Source of the DNA: Himantopus leucocephalus
Lineage: Eukaryota > Chordata > Aves > Charadriiformes > Recurvirostridae
DNA length: 64,000 bases
Direction of reading: 5' to 3'
Assembly (NCBI GenBank): GCA_003993805.1
Contig: RSEF01000003.1
Location: 111,597,687-111,661,686, forward strand
Shown here: positions 47,901 to 59,200 of the stretch, piece after piece
How the letters are laid out: the number at the start of each line of letters is the position of its first letter
Position numbering within the stretch: position 1 is the stretch's first letter
Position numbers and translations under genes: made by a program
Notes under the pieces: model-generated
The model's database searches: none
Told to the model about the DNA's origin: nothing
The model's input: only the letters and a program-made list of their open reading frames with translations

Positions 47901-48783
47901 AGGTATGTCAAGAAAAAATGTCTGGAAAACTGAAGTTTACTGAGATTAGCTGGCATTAACTAGGCAAGTGCAACTCACATTAAATTAGTTTTATCAAGAG
48001 CAGCTAACCGTGTTGGGGTGTGAATGGTGCAGAATGCAGAAGAAAAGTGTGCTCGTAGGCACGCGTGCAGGCACACACGCAGTCATGTTCTTCAACAGCC
48101 CTGAACAACTGTCTGGCCAAGCCAAAGCTCCTTGATGAGTCAGGGCAGAGGCAGCCATACAGCACCTTTTAGCTGATGTTTGAGTCTCTAGACAGGACCT
48201 CAGCCATGGCCCTCCAACCCCTTGAATGTGGATTGAGTGTTGAACAAACTTGTGGGTGTTTTCTTCTTACGTGTTTCTTTTACTTAAACCAGTTTTACGC
48301 AGCTCTCAAAGTTGCATCTCATGTCATCGTTTGAATGACCAATACTCAATTATTAGGCAGTTAACAGGTCTGGGGTCCTCTTTCAAGGCCCCTGTCATCA
48401 AACTACACTTTTAATAAGGATAAGAGAGCTGTTACACCATCTAAATCTCACAGGGCAGTTTTCACTAGAATTTTTTGTCTTGTTTTGAACACAATTATTT
48501 AACATTTAACGAATCACAAAGGTTTTTTTACCATCCGATTCCTTCCATTAGATGCATCAATGAACCCTCATTCTCAACCAGTCTGTCTGGTATGTATTTC
48601 TATGTCTCATAAAGAGACTTTTCATTTTAATACTAACTGATGAATCATGACTACAACATAGAATAAATCCAAAGCATTTTTCTCACCTATGGCTAGTAAA
48701 AAACCTCAACAAGACTGTTAGACTGTCTGTAATAAACTTAGGATATAACTGGTAAAATGAGAGTTCATTAACATAGGGGCACT

Positions 48784-48784
<1 letters not shown>
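44966..48784. other. Gene-free unique sequence
   Basis: No gene. It holds a 13-bp perfect inverted repeat (45884-45921) and a CpG-containing alternating purine-pyrimidine patch at 48049-48080. Open frames at 47515-47736 and 47564-47899 are on opposite strands of the same AT-rich DNA and are not credible genes. Confidence 0.5.
45884..45921. repeat. Perfect 13-bp inverted repeat, 12-nt loop
   Basis: The left arm agcttacaatatt (45884-45896) and the right arm aatattgtaagct (45909-45921) are exact reverse complements, separated by 12 bases. RNA from either strand could form a 13-bp hairpin. The stem is short for an animal microRNA precursor, and the flanks do not clearly extend it. Confidence 0.95.
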
Positions 48785-48814
<30 letters not shown>

Positions 48815-48815
48815 N
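48785..48815. repeat. Poly-C homopolymer (30 C) ending in N
   Basis: Thirty consecutive C, then one N. This is extraordinary in AT-rich DNA. It is either a real G/C homopolymer of uncertain length or a sequencing artefact at an assembly weak point. Confidence 0.95.
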
Positions 48816-51800
48816 ACACATTGGTGTAAAAGGAGTCTGATCCTATTCTGAGCCTCCAGGACAGGACATAAGCAGTGCTAACAATAACCTCCAGTCCTTT
48901 AGGCTGGGGTAGTGATGCTGTATTATGAATGTTAATGAAAAATTAGATTTCCTCGAGTTCCTTGCCATGCTCATCAATTTTTCACCTTACATTTATGCCA
49001 ACAGCGGTCTGGGTTTTTTTCACTAAAAAGTCTGCAGTCTAAATTTTGGAAACAAATTAATATACTTTGATCTGTCTATGATAAAAATATTATTACATTA
49101 GGAAAGGAATTTAAATTAATCTGTATATATAGGGACAGAAAGCTATAGGAAAATGAGTAAGGAGAGAAGGTGACTTATTGGATGCTGATAGGAATATTTT
49201 TCAGTTAGGGTGATGGAGAGCTAAAACCTTTGTTAGTAACTGAGTTGAATAAAGAGACTGTCTCAAACTATTTGCAAAAATGAATACCGTCTAAATTAGG
49301 ACTATGCTGTATAGCAAACCTTGAAAATGTTACTTTTCCATTGTAATAAAAGGGCAATAATTTCTTACAGTTAGCAAAAGATCTCTGTGCGATTGCCTTA
49401 CTAGATAACCTACAAAAGTACCTGAGTATAAAAGAAACATTGTTTTATTTTATTCATTACATTTCTAAATTCAGATGGTTAATATTCTAAGTACAACACA
49501 AATGATGACTATTTCTTATTGATTAGGTATTCTTTCTGAAACTGCTGAATTAGTGTTAATCTAAATTAGACCTGGAATGTATATTGTCCTGACAGACCTG
49601 AACAAACTCTACTGGAGTTAGTGTAAAGCCACTTCGGGTATTTAGGTCTGGACATCTGTAGGCTCACATGTACGGTTATCACCAGTTTTCAAGAGCTATC
49701 TATCTGAATGATTTTTTGTCATTTTGATCACAAACAATAAATAAAGGTCTATTAAAACTCCCAGATGTGGAGATGGTTGACTTCTTCAGTTTAAGTGTAA
49801 TAAACAGCTTTTTTGAGGTAGCTGGTAGAATTTCACCTTATTGATGCCTATACACCTGAACAAAGTTCAAAAGCTTTCTCATCTGTGTTATTTCTTAAAG
49901 AGTAGTTAAAATCTATGGACAAATAATGAGACTGAAAGTGTACTAAACTTTTGCACACAGATCTGTGCTCCTCATAGGTAGTGGAAAACTTCCACAGCTT
50001 CCACAGATACCAAACATGGTTCTCTTGTTTTGTTGATTGTTAGAATATTCATATTTGGAATTTCTTCCATCCAAAGCTCTAAAGTAATTTAATAAATATA
50101 CAACATTGTAAGACAGAAGTAAATAACTAGTATTAATGTCCTTCATACATAGAACAACTTTGTGTGTTTTTTCTCAAGGTTTCTGGTGACATATTTTCCA
50201 GATTTGGTAAATAGAACTCCATCTTTATCCTTCTTATTAACTCCCAGTACCGTGACTTCCACTATGTTATAGTTAAAACTCTCTGTGTTGGACATTTCAG
50301 GAATTCTTTTTAAAATAAAATCCTTTGCAACAGTAAAATAGAATTTACTTTCCTTAGAAAACAGTAATTGCAGCTAGAAGATAGGAATGCCATGTCTTCA
50401 AGGAAAACAAGCCAAAATTTAGAACGTGACCTAGTTTTCAACACACAAAAGCTTGTTGCGTGCATCCCACAGAGAATATCAGCTGAAGTCAATAGCACAT
50501 CAGACAGATAAGATGGCCTAACTAAACCCTCTTTGCTGCTTTTCATACAATTCTAAGCCAACTCACATTATTAACCTTTCATTGATAAAGGAAACCAGTT
50601 TTAAGCAGATAACATCTTCTAATGATGGGCCTAAAAGCTGGAATTTAACACAAGTAAAGACATTTTATTGTATCCTGTAATGCATCTAGTTCAGCTAAAG
50701 CTGACAAGCCATTTGAAAAAAAATTAACATTAATAAACACATCCTTATTTCTAAAATGATAAAGCTGAAAAAGTGTCCAAGGACTGTGCACATATGCATC
50801 AGAACAAAATAAATCAAAAACTAAACCAGAACTGGTAGCTTCCATAGAGGAGTAGCCTTAATATCCCCCCAAAATGACTGAACTGAATGAGAAATGATTG
50901 AGGTTAATTGCCATGACATTAAGCGAGTTGTTGATGTCAACTTATATTTATATTTTACTCATGAATTTTCTAAGAAAAGAACAAGGCATTGCCATGCTTT
51001 TAGCATTAAGTTCTGTGATAATCTCGAGGGATCATGACCCAAGGCCTCTAAGGTATACTTAAGATTTAACCTAAGTGTACTTGCCTTTCTTTAAGTAGGC
51101 CTACTTGGGTAACTTGAGCAAAACCTTATTCTTTCCTAATTCAGGAACCAAAGCAGTGCTCAGTGTTCATAAAGGTGACACAACCTGACTCAGTGACAAG
51201 CATTTACTTCTAGCTAGGGCTTTTGGGAATTACCTATATTGAAATAATTGTTTCAGGCATCACTTATACCCTATTGATTTGTAATGAAATGTCCATCCGT
51301 GTTTATAAAGAGAATATGATCCACACCCTGTGCATTCTCCTTCATGAATCTCCAATATCTCCTATGTATGGGTATTTCAGTGAGAGTTAAGTCTAATTGA
51401 ATGATAATTTGCCATAGCATTACAAATTGTGGTTTAACTAGAATTATGTGGAACTTTATATAAAACCCAATCAGACAGTAAAACAGATTTTTAGCCTTAA
51501 ACCAGAGGTCATCCTCTCACTGAATTGCAATGAGATATTCTGAATACCTCAGAGGAAAGATATGTCTTTAACCCTTACATTGCAAACAGGGACTTGCCAA
51601 TTGAAGTGTTTCAAAATTCCCTAATAAAATGATATCATGCTGACATCAGGAACCAATTTGATCTAATGTAAATTAACCCAATTAACCGTAATGAACAACA
51701 GAGCAACATCTTTCCAATGACCTTTCATAAAAAGAAAATAAGAGGATCTTTCCATACTGTGTCACCAGGGCAGAAAAAGCATGTAATAGAGATTAAGACA

Positions 51801-52102
51801 AGCCTAAAATCAGAGTGTAACTGCTTCTAGAGGTTTTTGGCAGATAAGTTGCATGAAGAATACTCTTACAGCTAGGGCACTGAACACCAGTCCTGGAGTT
51901 TTTTGTGGACCTGATGAAAGGGCAAAATATATTGTGTATCTGTGTTATCAATTATACAATACATCTGAGTTAAATCTGAATCACCTGCATGAAAATGTTA
52001 TTTATTTACAATGCTAAGCTTATATGTGGGTTTATACTGAGCTCTGTAACCTTTTTGAGGTGAAATGTTACTTTCAATGTCTCTGTGAGAACCAACTTCC
52101 GA
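48816..52102. other. Gene-free AT-rich sequence
   Basis: No gene or repeat was recognised, apart from a 14-bp perfect palindrome at 51093-51106. The 51590-51760 part looks like non-repetitive, information-rich noncoding DNA. Confidence 0.5.
51093..51106. repeat. 14-bp perfect palindrome
   Basis: aagtaggcctactt is its own reverse complement. It could be a dimeric binding site, but may be chance. Confidence 0.9.
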
Positions 52103-52520
52103 TGTTCAGAGGAAACTTCCTATGTTTCAGTTTGTGTCCATCACCTCCGGTCTTGTCACTGGACACTGCTGAAAAGAACCTGGCTACATCTTCTTTGCAC
52201 CCTCCCTACAGGTATTTATATACAGTGATGAGATCACCCGAGCCTTCTCTTCTCCAAGCTGAACAGCCCCAGCTCTATCAGACTTTCCTCACATGTGAGA
52301 TGCTTCTGTCCCTTAATCATCTCGGTGGTCCTTCATCGGACTCCCTCCAGTATGTCCATGTCTCTCTTGCACTGAGGAGCCCAGAACTGGACACAGCACT
52401 CCAGCTGCGGTCTCGTCAGTGCTGAGCAGAGAAGAAGGATCACCTCCCTCAGCCTGCTGGCAATACTCCGCCTGATGCACAGCGGAATACCATTAGCCTC
52501 CTTTGCTGCAAGGGCACATC
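52103..52520 (-). mobile_element. CR1 LINE lacking its 3' end
   Basis: Read on the minus strand: gaggctaatggtattccgct, tgccagcaggctgagggagg, gtccagttctgggctcc, gacatggacatactggaggga, ttgggctgttcagc-type ctggggctgttcagcttgga, and aggttcttttcagcagtgtc. The match stops near 52103, inside ORF2. The last 200-250 bases (H-W-N-R-L-P motif, 3' UTR and tail) are absent. CR1 normally loses its 5' end and keeps its 3' end, so this copy was cut later by deletion or rearrangement. A frame at 52333-52520 retains [17 protein letters not shown]. Confidence 0.9.
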
Positions 52521-53764
52521 CAGGACTGTGTGGCGTCAACACGCTTTGGGGAAATGTCACTGATTGCAGTACTCTTGAGACAATGATTCTGGTTAGCATA
52601 AATAACCTGCTCAAATGCTAAAACTCATGGCAAAAATATCTAGTTTGAATCTTAGTTCTTCTAAAAATGGAACATAGAAAGGCAAAGCAATGTCTAATGG
52701 AGCTATGAATAATAATAAGCATCCATCCAATGCCTGCTTTAAATTTATTCAAATCAGCTTTTAAGGTCCTGGGCTGGGTTATATTTGGTTTTGTCAGAAT
52801 CATTAGTAGACAAATGCAGAGCATTACAGGAAAAGGACTCCGTTCTGTCTGTGTGCTCTGCATGTCAGAGCTGTGGAATGCTTTTCTCTTTTTTAGCCTG
52901 CAGACCTTTCTTGTGTTTGAGTAGATAAATGTAAATTGGAGATTGAGCAAATAGCGTTAGATATTTTAATGCAGGCAGATATGGCTGCTGCTGGATAAGA
53001 GCTTATGCTTCTATTATGTTCTAAATTTGAATAACTTGGTACAGCAAAATTCCTTTAGAGTTCTTAGCAAAAATAAAATCAGGAGAAAGCTTGAGCAGCT
53101 CTGAGTTTATGACCAGTAATTTATCATGAAATTCAAATGAACCCCACAGAGAATTCCTTTTTTTTTTTTAAATGAGAATGGTGCAGAAGCCTTGAAACAT
53201 GCAAATTCATTAAATTGCCCTTTTGGTGTCCTGAGTGTTGGAAGGAAGACAACCGCCCAGTGGCAAGCCATGCCCTGAAAAGACTTACGTACCTTCTGAA
53301 ATTTAAGTGTATAAAAGCATCTTCCCACATATGTGAAGCTAAACAAACAAATGATATATCATACTGCAGTGAACTGCTTAAGATATCTGAGCTAGAGCTG
53401 TGTAAAGTGTCTCAGGTACAGGAATTGGCTGCCTAGCACACTGAGAAGCTCGTAATGAGCTAATTTATCTGATTTCTTAACCTGGCTAAGCTCAGCACTC
53501 CTTGGGCTAGATTACTTTCGTTATTTAACACCAGCCCATGTATGGCTGGCTCGGGTATCTTTTCAACAAACCGCAGTGTATGGTATAGACATGCTATTTT
53601 AGCAGCTTTTGTAGGTAGTTCATTGAAAATCCACCCTTAGATACGGTTTCGATTATGCAGCTCCTCTAAGGTGTGCCCTCCTCGAAGTTATTTGCAATGG
53701 CAGCAGCACTTCCCCAGTGATTAGCAGTTGGCGGTGGGGTACTCCACTGAGAAAGATATACATC
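52521..53764. other. Gene-free unique sequence
   Basis: No gene. Several open frames on both strands overlap one another and are chance. Confidence 0.5.
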
Positions 53765-53945
53765 CACCCCTGACCCCAGGCAGGTGCCGGATGCCCGGGG
53801 TTGGGGCTGTTCCTGGCTGCCCCCCGCCTGCCCTGCTCCCCGCTGGGGCGGTGGGACGGGCCCTGGCTGTGAGGTCCTGCCCTGCCATAACCTCGGGATG
53901 TCCCACTGCTCCTGGCTCCAGGCCCACAGGGCTGTCACTAAGCCA
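53765..53945. other. Isolated GC-rich patch
   Basis: About 180 bases of strongly GC-rich sequence stand alone in AT-rich DNA. They contain CpG sites (gccgg, gcccgggg, cccgcc, ctggggcggtgggacgggcc). Frames are open on both strands here only because GC-rich DNA has few stops. It is not recognised as a known repeat. It might be a small CpG island, a decayed repeat or a regulatory element. Confidence 0.5.
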
Positions 53946-56900
53946 TGACGCTTTTAAGAATTAGGACTTTAAATTAAACTTGACAAGTTTTGCAGATTTT
54001 GGTAGCAAAAAAAGAAAACTTTCAAGTTTCAAGTAGGTTGCAAAATGGTTCTCAACAGTGTATAAATGTTGTCTTTGCATGACACTGCTTTTTGGCACCC
54101 AAATTTAATGCCCTTTATGGATTTTTGTCTGGACTTTTAGCCCCCTGCATTTGTACTTGCTCTTTAAGTGTTCATTTTATCTGTGCAGCCCAGACAAAAT
54201 CTGAAATATAATAAACTGATTGGCAAAATGAATTGAAGATTATGTAAACATTCCCATGAGCAACTGTTTTATTTTCTTGAGCTCACAGTCAAAATCTAGT
54301 GTGAAGAGTCAAATAACGGTGTTCTGAAAGAGTACAAGAGCAGCAGAAGAATATATATAATGTGGGAAACTGGACAGGGCCTAAAATTAACAGAAAAGGA
54401 ATTATAGGTACCTTGCTTTTAATCACTGACTGCTCAAAAGTCAAGTATCTAAACTTTATTCTACTATTAACAATCTGTGTAAAGAATTTTTAATAGGGCA
54501 AGGCAAAAAATCTCAGGTTATGTTTCTTTGTTGGTAAGAACAAAGGTCAATTTGCCACTGTATGTTTCTTTTGGTTATCAGTTGTCTCCTAAAACTTCAT
54601 TTGTTTAGTTTAGTAGTTATATGACTTTAACTGTAGAGATATTGATTCTATGGATGGGAAATTTTATTGCTTTTACTCTTGTAAAAATCTATCTAATTTC
54701 AGAAAATACATGTGTACATTGTGGAATTGATTCTTCTTTTCACACACAGGAGTTCAAAAGGATGTAAATCTCCCAACATGCACTTAGTTAAGTAAACTCT
54801 TGGTTTTCTGTAGTGCAAATAAGAGGAGAATCAACTCTATATATCCAGTGAATTACAGTACTATAACAAACATAATGCTGCTTAGTGTGTGTCCTGAAGA
54901 ATGCCATTTATTTACAACACACTATCAGTGCTTTTTCTTGGTCTCTTTACTGTTCATATGAGAGATGGTCCATAGATTCTTCTTAATTTGTATTTACTGT
55001 AATGCTTATAAAACTTTAGTAAATTTTTATGAGCACACTTTACTAAGTTTTTTTATAGGTATTGCAATGAATATCAAACAAGAAGAAACTGGCTGGAATT
55101 ACAGACTTTGTGGGAATTCAGACACTAAGCCTACTTCTCACAAATATCCCTTGGGTAGAATTTCTAAAAGCAATTCTTGGAATAAGGTACCCAGTCCCTA
55201 TTGATTTTTCATTAGACACTTTACAGATGTAGTGCTACAGAACCTTGTTTCTATCTTTTATTAAAAAATAAAACTGAGTACAGTATAATGTAGTGAATTT
55301 CCCGACTTAGGTTCATGCAAAAGTATTGCTTAAAAAAATCACAGCAAATGGTCTTCCAAAAAAAGGCATAACATTTGCATCTTTACCCAGCACATAGTGT
55401 TTTTAGTGAATATTTTATGTGTACACTGTGTTCTTCACTGGTTAAAAAGAAATATTTGGGAACCATTGGTACGGTGACAAGTGCATGCAGATCTTACAAC
55501 TTTCCAGGCTGATTTTTTATTTTAAAGGGAAAATACTGTCATACATTTAGGTCTGTTCTCAGTACCAATTTTCAACTTAAAAGTTTTACAAGGATTTTGA
55601 CTTTTTAAACAGTAGATACACATATATATCTGCTCAGAAAAATGAAAGAACACTCAAAACAAAGCAAAACCCTCTAGCAGGGCACCATGGCCCTAACCTA
55701 AAAGACAGCATCTTGCAAACTCTCCAGGACTGCAGCTGAGGTATGGCATAGCTTGTGAAGATATATTAGAACTGGGTTGCAATTGTGAGCATAACATCTG
55801 CAACATGGACAGTGAACTTGACACAAAAAAAACAGTACAAGTACAGTGAACCCATTCTGTGTGCTCTGTGGTCACAAATGTCCTGCCAGCAATTCTCAAG
55901 CAAGAGGATTAAAAGCTGGCTCAGGTACATTCTGCATCCAGGAGCCACGCCAGCCCCTCTAGTGCGCTTTGCCCAGCTTTTCTTCCCCACAGACTCAATG
56001 AGCTATGAGCCCGAGATTTTATGTAGACCCAAATCATTAACTATCCTGTTGTGTAGCTGTTTTGCACTACAGAAAGATCGAACGGCTCAGACAAAGAAGA
56101 GGCATTTAATCCACACAATACCCTTAATAACTCTCCCAATGTGGCTTCTGCATGGCATTCTTAATTATTTCCGAGGACAGTTTTGCCCTGAATGCTTATG
56201 AAAGGATAAACCTTATGTGTTTGCCATTTTCACATCTCTGAATACCTATAAAAATTCTTAATTTAAACCATAGTAGACTAAATTACACGCAACATTATGG
56301 CCAGGCTTACCTATACCAGTCATTTATGTCCAGAAAAAGAATCTATGACAGGCAAATGCATGCTAAGTGTTAGAATCAATAGTCAACCAAATATGAACTA
56401 CTCCGCTTAGCTAGAGCTCCTGTCTTCATCATGACGACACTTCTTTCTACCAGTGTCCTCGCAGGGAGCGTGGCAGAAACAGTTACTGCACTTTAAATTT
56501 ACACTTCAGCATGCTGTACACTAATAAAACATGTCAAGGTTCCTGAGGTTGCACGGTTCTCTCCTTCTTGATGCTTTCTGTGTAGAAACATGGAGCTGGA
56601 GAGGTCACAGTGCTGTGCTGTTGCTGGCCCTTCTGCCAGATGCCAGGATCCCCTCCTCCAAGGGGCTCAGCTCCTCAGATGCAGTCTTGAGTGGTAGTTC
56701 CTCCTGTCTCACATCACCCACTGTGCCCTTGTCGTGTTACCTGTCACAGTGCTGTCTCACTGAGAAAAAAAAGACACTTGAGAGATCTGCCCAACTTCCC
56801 AAGGTACATAAGCCATAAATTTCTGTTTAAAATCCAGGAGCTTGGTGGCACGTGTTTGGAGAAAGCTTTCCACACTCAGGCCAAGGGTAAATTGCTGTTC

Positions 56901-57799
56901 TGCTTGTCTTCTCCGACTGGAAGCAAAGAACATTGCTGTCTTGCTTTCTGCAGATTTAAAGCCGACTTGTCAGCTCTCATTGCTGTTTTCCAGCTCCATA
57001 TGGGGAACAGAGAGACAGAAAAATCAAGCCAGATTTATGACTAAAACTTACCGATATCATTTAGGGGTGAAATTTTGAATAATATCTCAATGCTAGCAAA
57101 AAGCCTAGCAGTGTGTCAGTTCCCAAGAAAAAAAAAAAAACGGATGAAAACCTTTTACTTTTATCCTCCACAATAGAACTGCATCCATAATAGAGTGCTT
57201 GCTGGTATTAGCCGTACCGAGAGATGTATCTATTCCAGTAAACCTTTTACTAGTGTAGGCTAGACATCAATTTCACTCTGCTGAAGCTCAGGAAATCAAT
57301 GACCACCTGCAAAGACAGGCACTGGAAATAATCACTGAGAATTATGTTAAATCCTCCTGGAGTTACGAGATTATGGGAGAAGCTCAGTCTACATTAAAAT
57401 ATGCATATACTCCAGTTCTTGTGGTTGCTGAAAGATGGCAAAAAGCACATTGTGGCAAGTAAAAGGAAAAAAGCAGACCCTAAAATGTATTGAAAAAGCA
57501 AGGATGAATTGAAGATTGCTTCCTTGTTCATCTCTTTCTGTTACTATGCTAAAAGCTTTACATAATGGTACAAACGAGAGGTTATGAGCCTGGGATACAA
57601 CCACGGTTGTAACCCTCAGCCCCTCAACCTCTCCTGGGATGCAGACATCACTCAGCACAACCACTATCAGTTAATTCCAGGGACAATTGATTCTGTATGA
57701 GACATTTGCCTCTCCAAAACTCACATTCTTGCATAGAGAAAAAATATCAGTATATACGTGATACATATATATCTGCATAAGTGTGTGTTAAAGGAAAAT
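53946..57799. other. Gene-free unique sequence
   Basis: No gene was supported. The longest frame (55785-56201, 138 codons) has no recognised domain and no supporting splice context. Frames at 56531-57078 overlap in different registers. There are no recognisable transposons. Confidence 0.45.
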
Positions 57800-57900
57800 A
57801 TACCATGTCAGATCCAGCTGTCCGAGATAGGTGAGGCTGCTGCTGCTCCATGTTCCCGGGTACAACCAGGAGAGAGAGTGAAGATGCCTAGCAGGCTCAC

Positions 57901-57990
57901 GCACACAAAGCATGCATATGCACTACATACATACATATATATACACACAAACTTATACATGCACATATATATACACACATATATATACTT
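57901..57990. repeat. CA/TA compound microsatellite
   Basis: Runs of CATA, TATA and CACA words (acatacatacatatatatac, acacacatatatatac). Variable-length low-complexity sequence. Confidence 0.9.
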
Positions 57991-58135
57991 GGTTGGCGAC
58001 ACAGATCACAGAGCACCCATGCCAACAGAGACAATACCAATAGCCTCATCCTGCTCCCCTCTGGCTGGGCAGGACGGAAGTCCACCGGTGAAACCATATA
58101 CATATACATGTGTATAATATGTATGCAGGATCCTT

Positions 58136-58225
58136 CTAGCAGCTAGACTCAGACACTCAGCCTTTCCAGTAGCTGGGTCCTGGATCCCAGTCTCCCCAGT
58201 TGCTGGGACCTGGACATGCAAGGCC
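58136..58225. repeat. Degenerate 30-bp minisatellite, 3 units
   Basis: Units at 58136-58165, 58166-58195 and 58196-58225. The second and third share ccagt-a/t-gctggg-t/a-cctgga at exactly 30-base spacing. The first is weaker (ctagcagctagactcagaca). The array is read directly from the sequence. Confidence 0.75.
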
Positions 58226-59005
58226 ACAAGGTCATAGCCCCTCTCTAGTTGCTGATAGAGTGTCACACACAAAGAGCTACCCGGGACTTGCCGGGTCCCA
58301 TAGCTGACACCCCTGTGCTCCCACCCCTAGAGATACACAGGCACACTCACACCCAGAGCTGTCCCTTAGAGATCCACTCAGCCCCCTGGCTCCCAGGCTA
58401 CTTCGTCTACTCACTTGCTAGTCAAACTTGATCTTCACTAGCGCTTGCACACTTGTGCTCCTTCGCCTCGCTGGCACCACAGACACAGAGAATGTCCAAG
58501 TTGTGGTCTTACTCTGGTTGCTGCAGTGAGACCCCTGTACACAAATGTTGTGTACACACAACGTGGAGTCCTCACTCAGGAAAGAGCCTGAAGGGAATGC
58601 AATGAGAAGACAGGACAGAATGCTCTTGTCAGATGCAAAGCATGACCAAACAAGCACACAGACCAGCAAACTATTTACTGACCTTTTCCCTCTATCCCTT
58701 TATCCCTGTTTTTCCACTTTTCTTCCTCCCGAAATCACATAAACCCCTTCCTTGTCCTGTCTTTAGTTTCTGCCCTAAATAGCCCATGGTAAGTATGATC
58801 CAGAACTGCTTTTTCCTGAATCCTATAATATGTCCCACCCCTAGGCAGCACCACCCATAGTCCAAAAGGTGGTCTGGAGAGCTGCTCCCGGTGACCTGTG
58901 GTGATGGATTTCATGCCTGGACATGGGCTGATGGCTCTGCTGGGACAACCCTGGGAGGACGCTGTACAGGGTGGTCGCTCCATGGCAAGCTGTAATTTGT
59001 GTTCC

Positions 59006-59164
59006 TGCCTGCCATTGTGCCCCTGTGCTCTTCTGGGCTTGTGCAGATGGACCTTTGATGGGCTTATAGCCCCCATGATGGACCTGGAAGTAGCCTAGCA
59101 GGGCATTATTTGGGCTCCTCTGCCTGTCATTATGTCTCTGAACAACTTTGTGGGTGTGCAGATG
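59006..59164. repeat. Diverged direct repeat, 115-bp spacing
   Basis: tgcctgccatt (59006) and gtgcagatg (59041-59049) recur as tgcctgtcatt (59121) and gtgcagatg (59156-59164), both at 115-base spacing. The sequence between and before them also aligns loosely. Confidence 0.65.
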
Positions 59165-59200
59165 AGCTCTGTCACATGACCTAGCAGTATGTATATAGCA

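Larger units (their letters stand above)
57800..59200. repeat. Unclassified GC-richer repetitive block, possible LTR
   Basis: About 1.4 kb differs sharply from its surroundings in base composition. It has internal repeats: a CA/TA microsatellite (57901-57990), a 30-bp minisatellite (58136-58225) and a 115-bp direct repeat (59006-59164). Short open frames on both strands carry no domain. This mix of GC-rich, repeat-bearing, non-coding sequence resembles retroviral LTR U3 regions or other unclassified avian repeats. No clear TG/CA ends, target duplication or primer binding site were found. The edges are set by composition only. Confidence 0.35.

Noticed and set aside
55785..56201. 138-codon plus-strand frame
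   Set aside because: No domain, no splice or promoter context, and overlapping minus-strand frames in the same region. Probably chance.
57897..58109. Minus-strand frame with a signal-like stretch (M-R-L-L-V-L-S-L-L-A-W-V-L-C)
   Set aside because: It runs directly into the CA/TA microsatellite, and most of the peptide is microsatellite translation.
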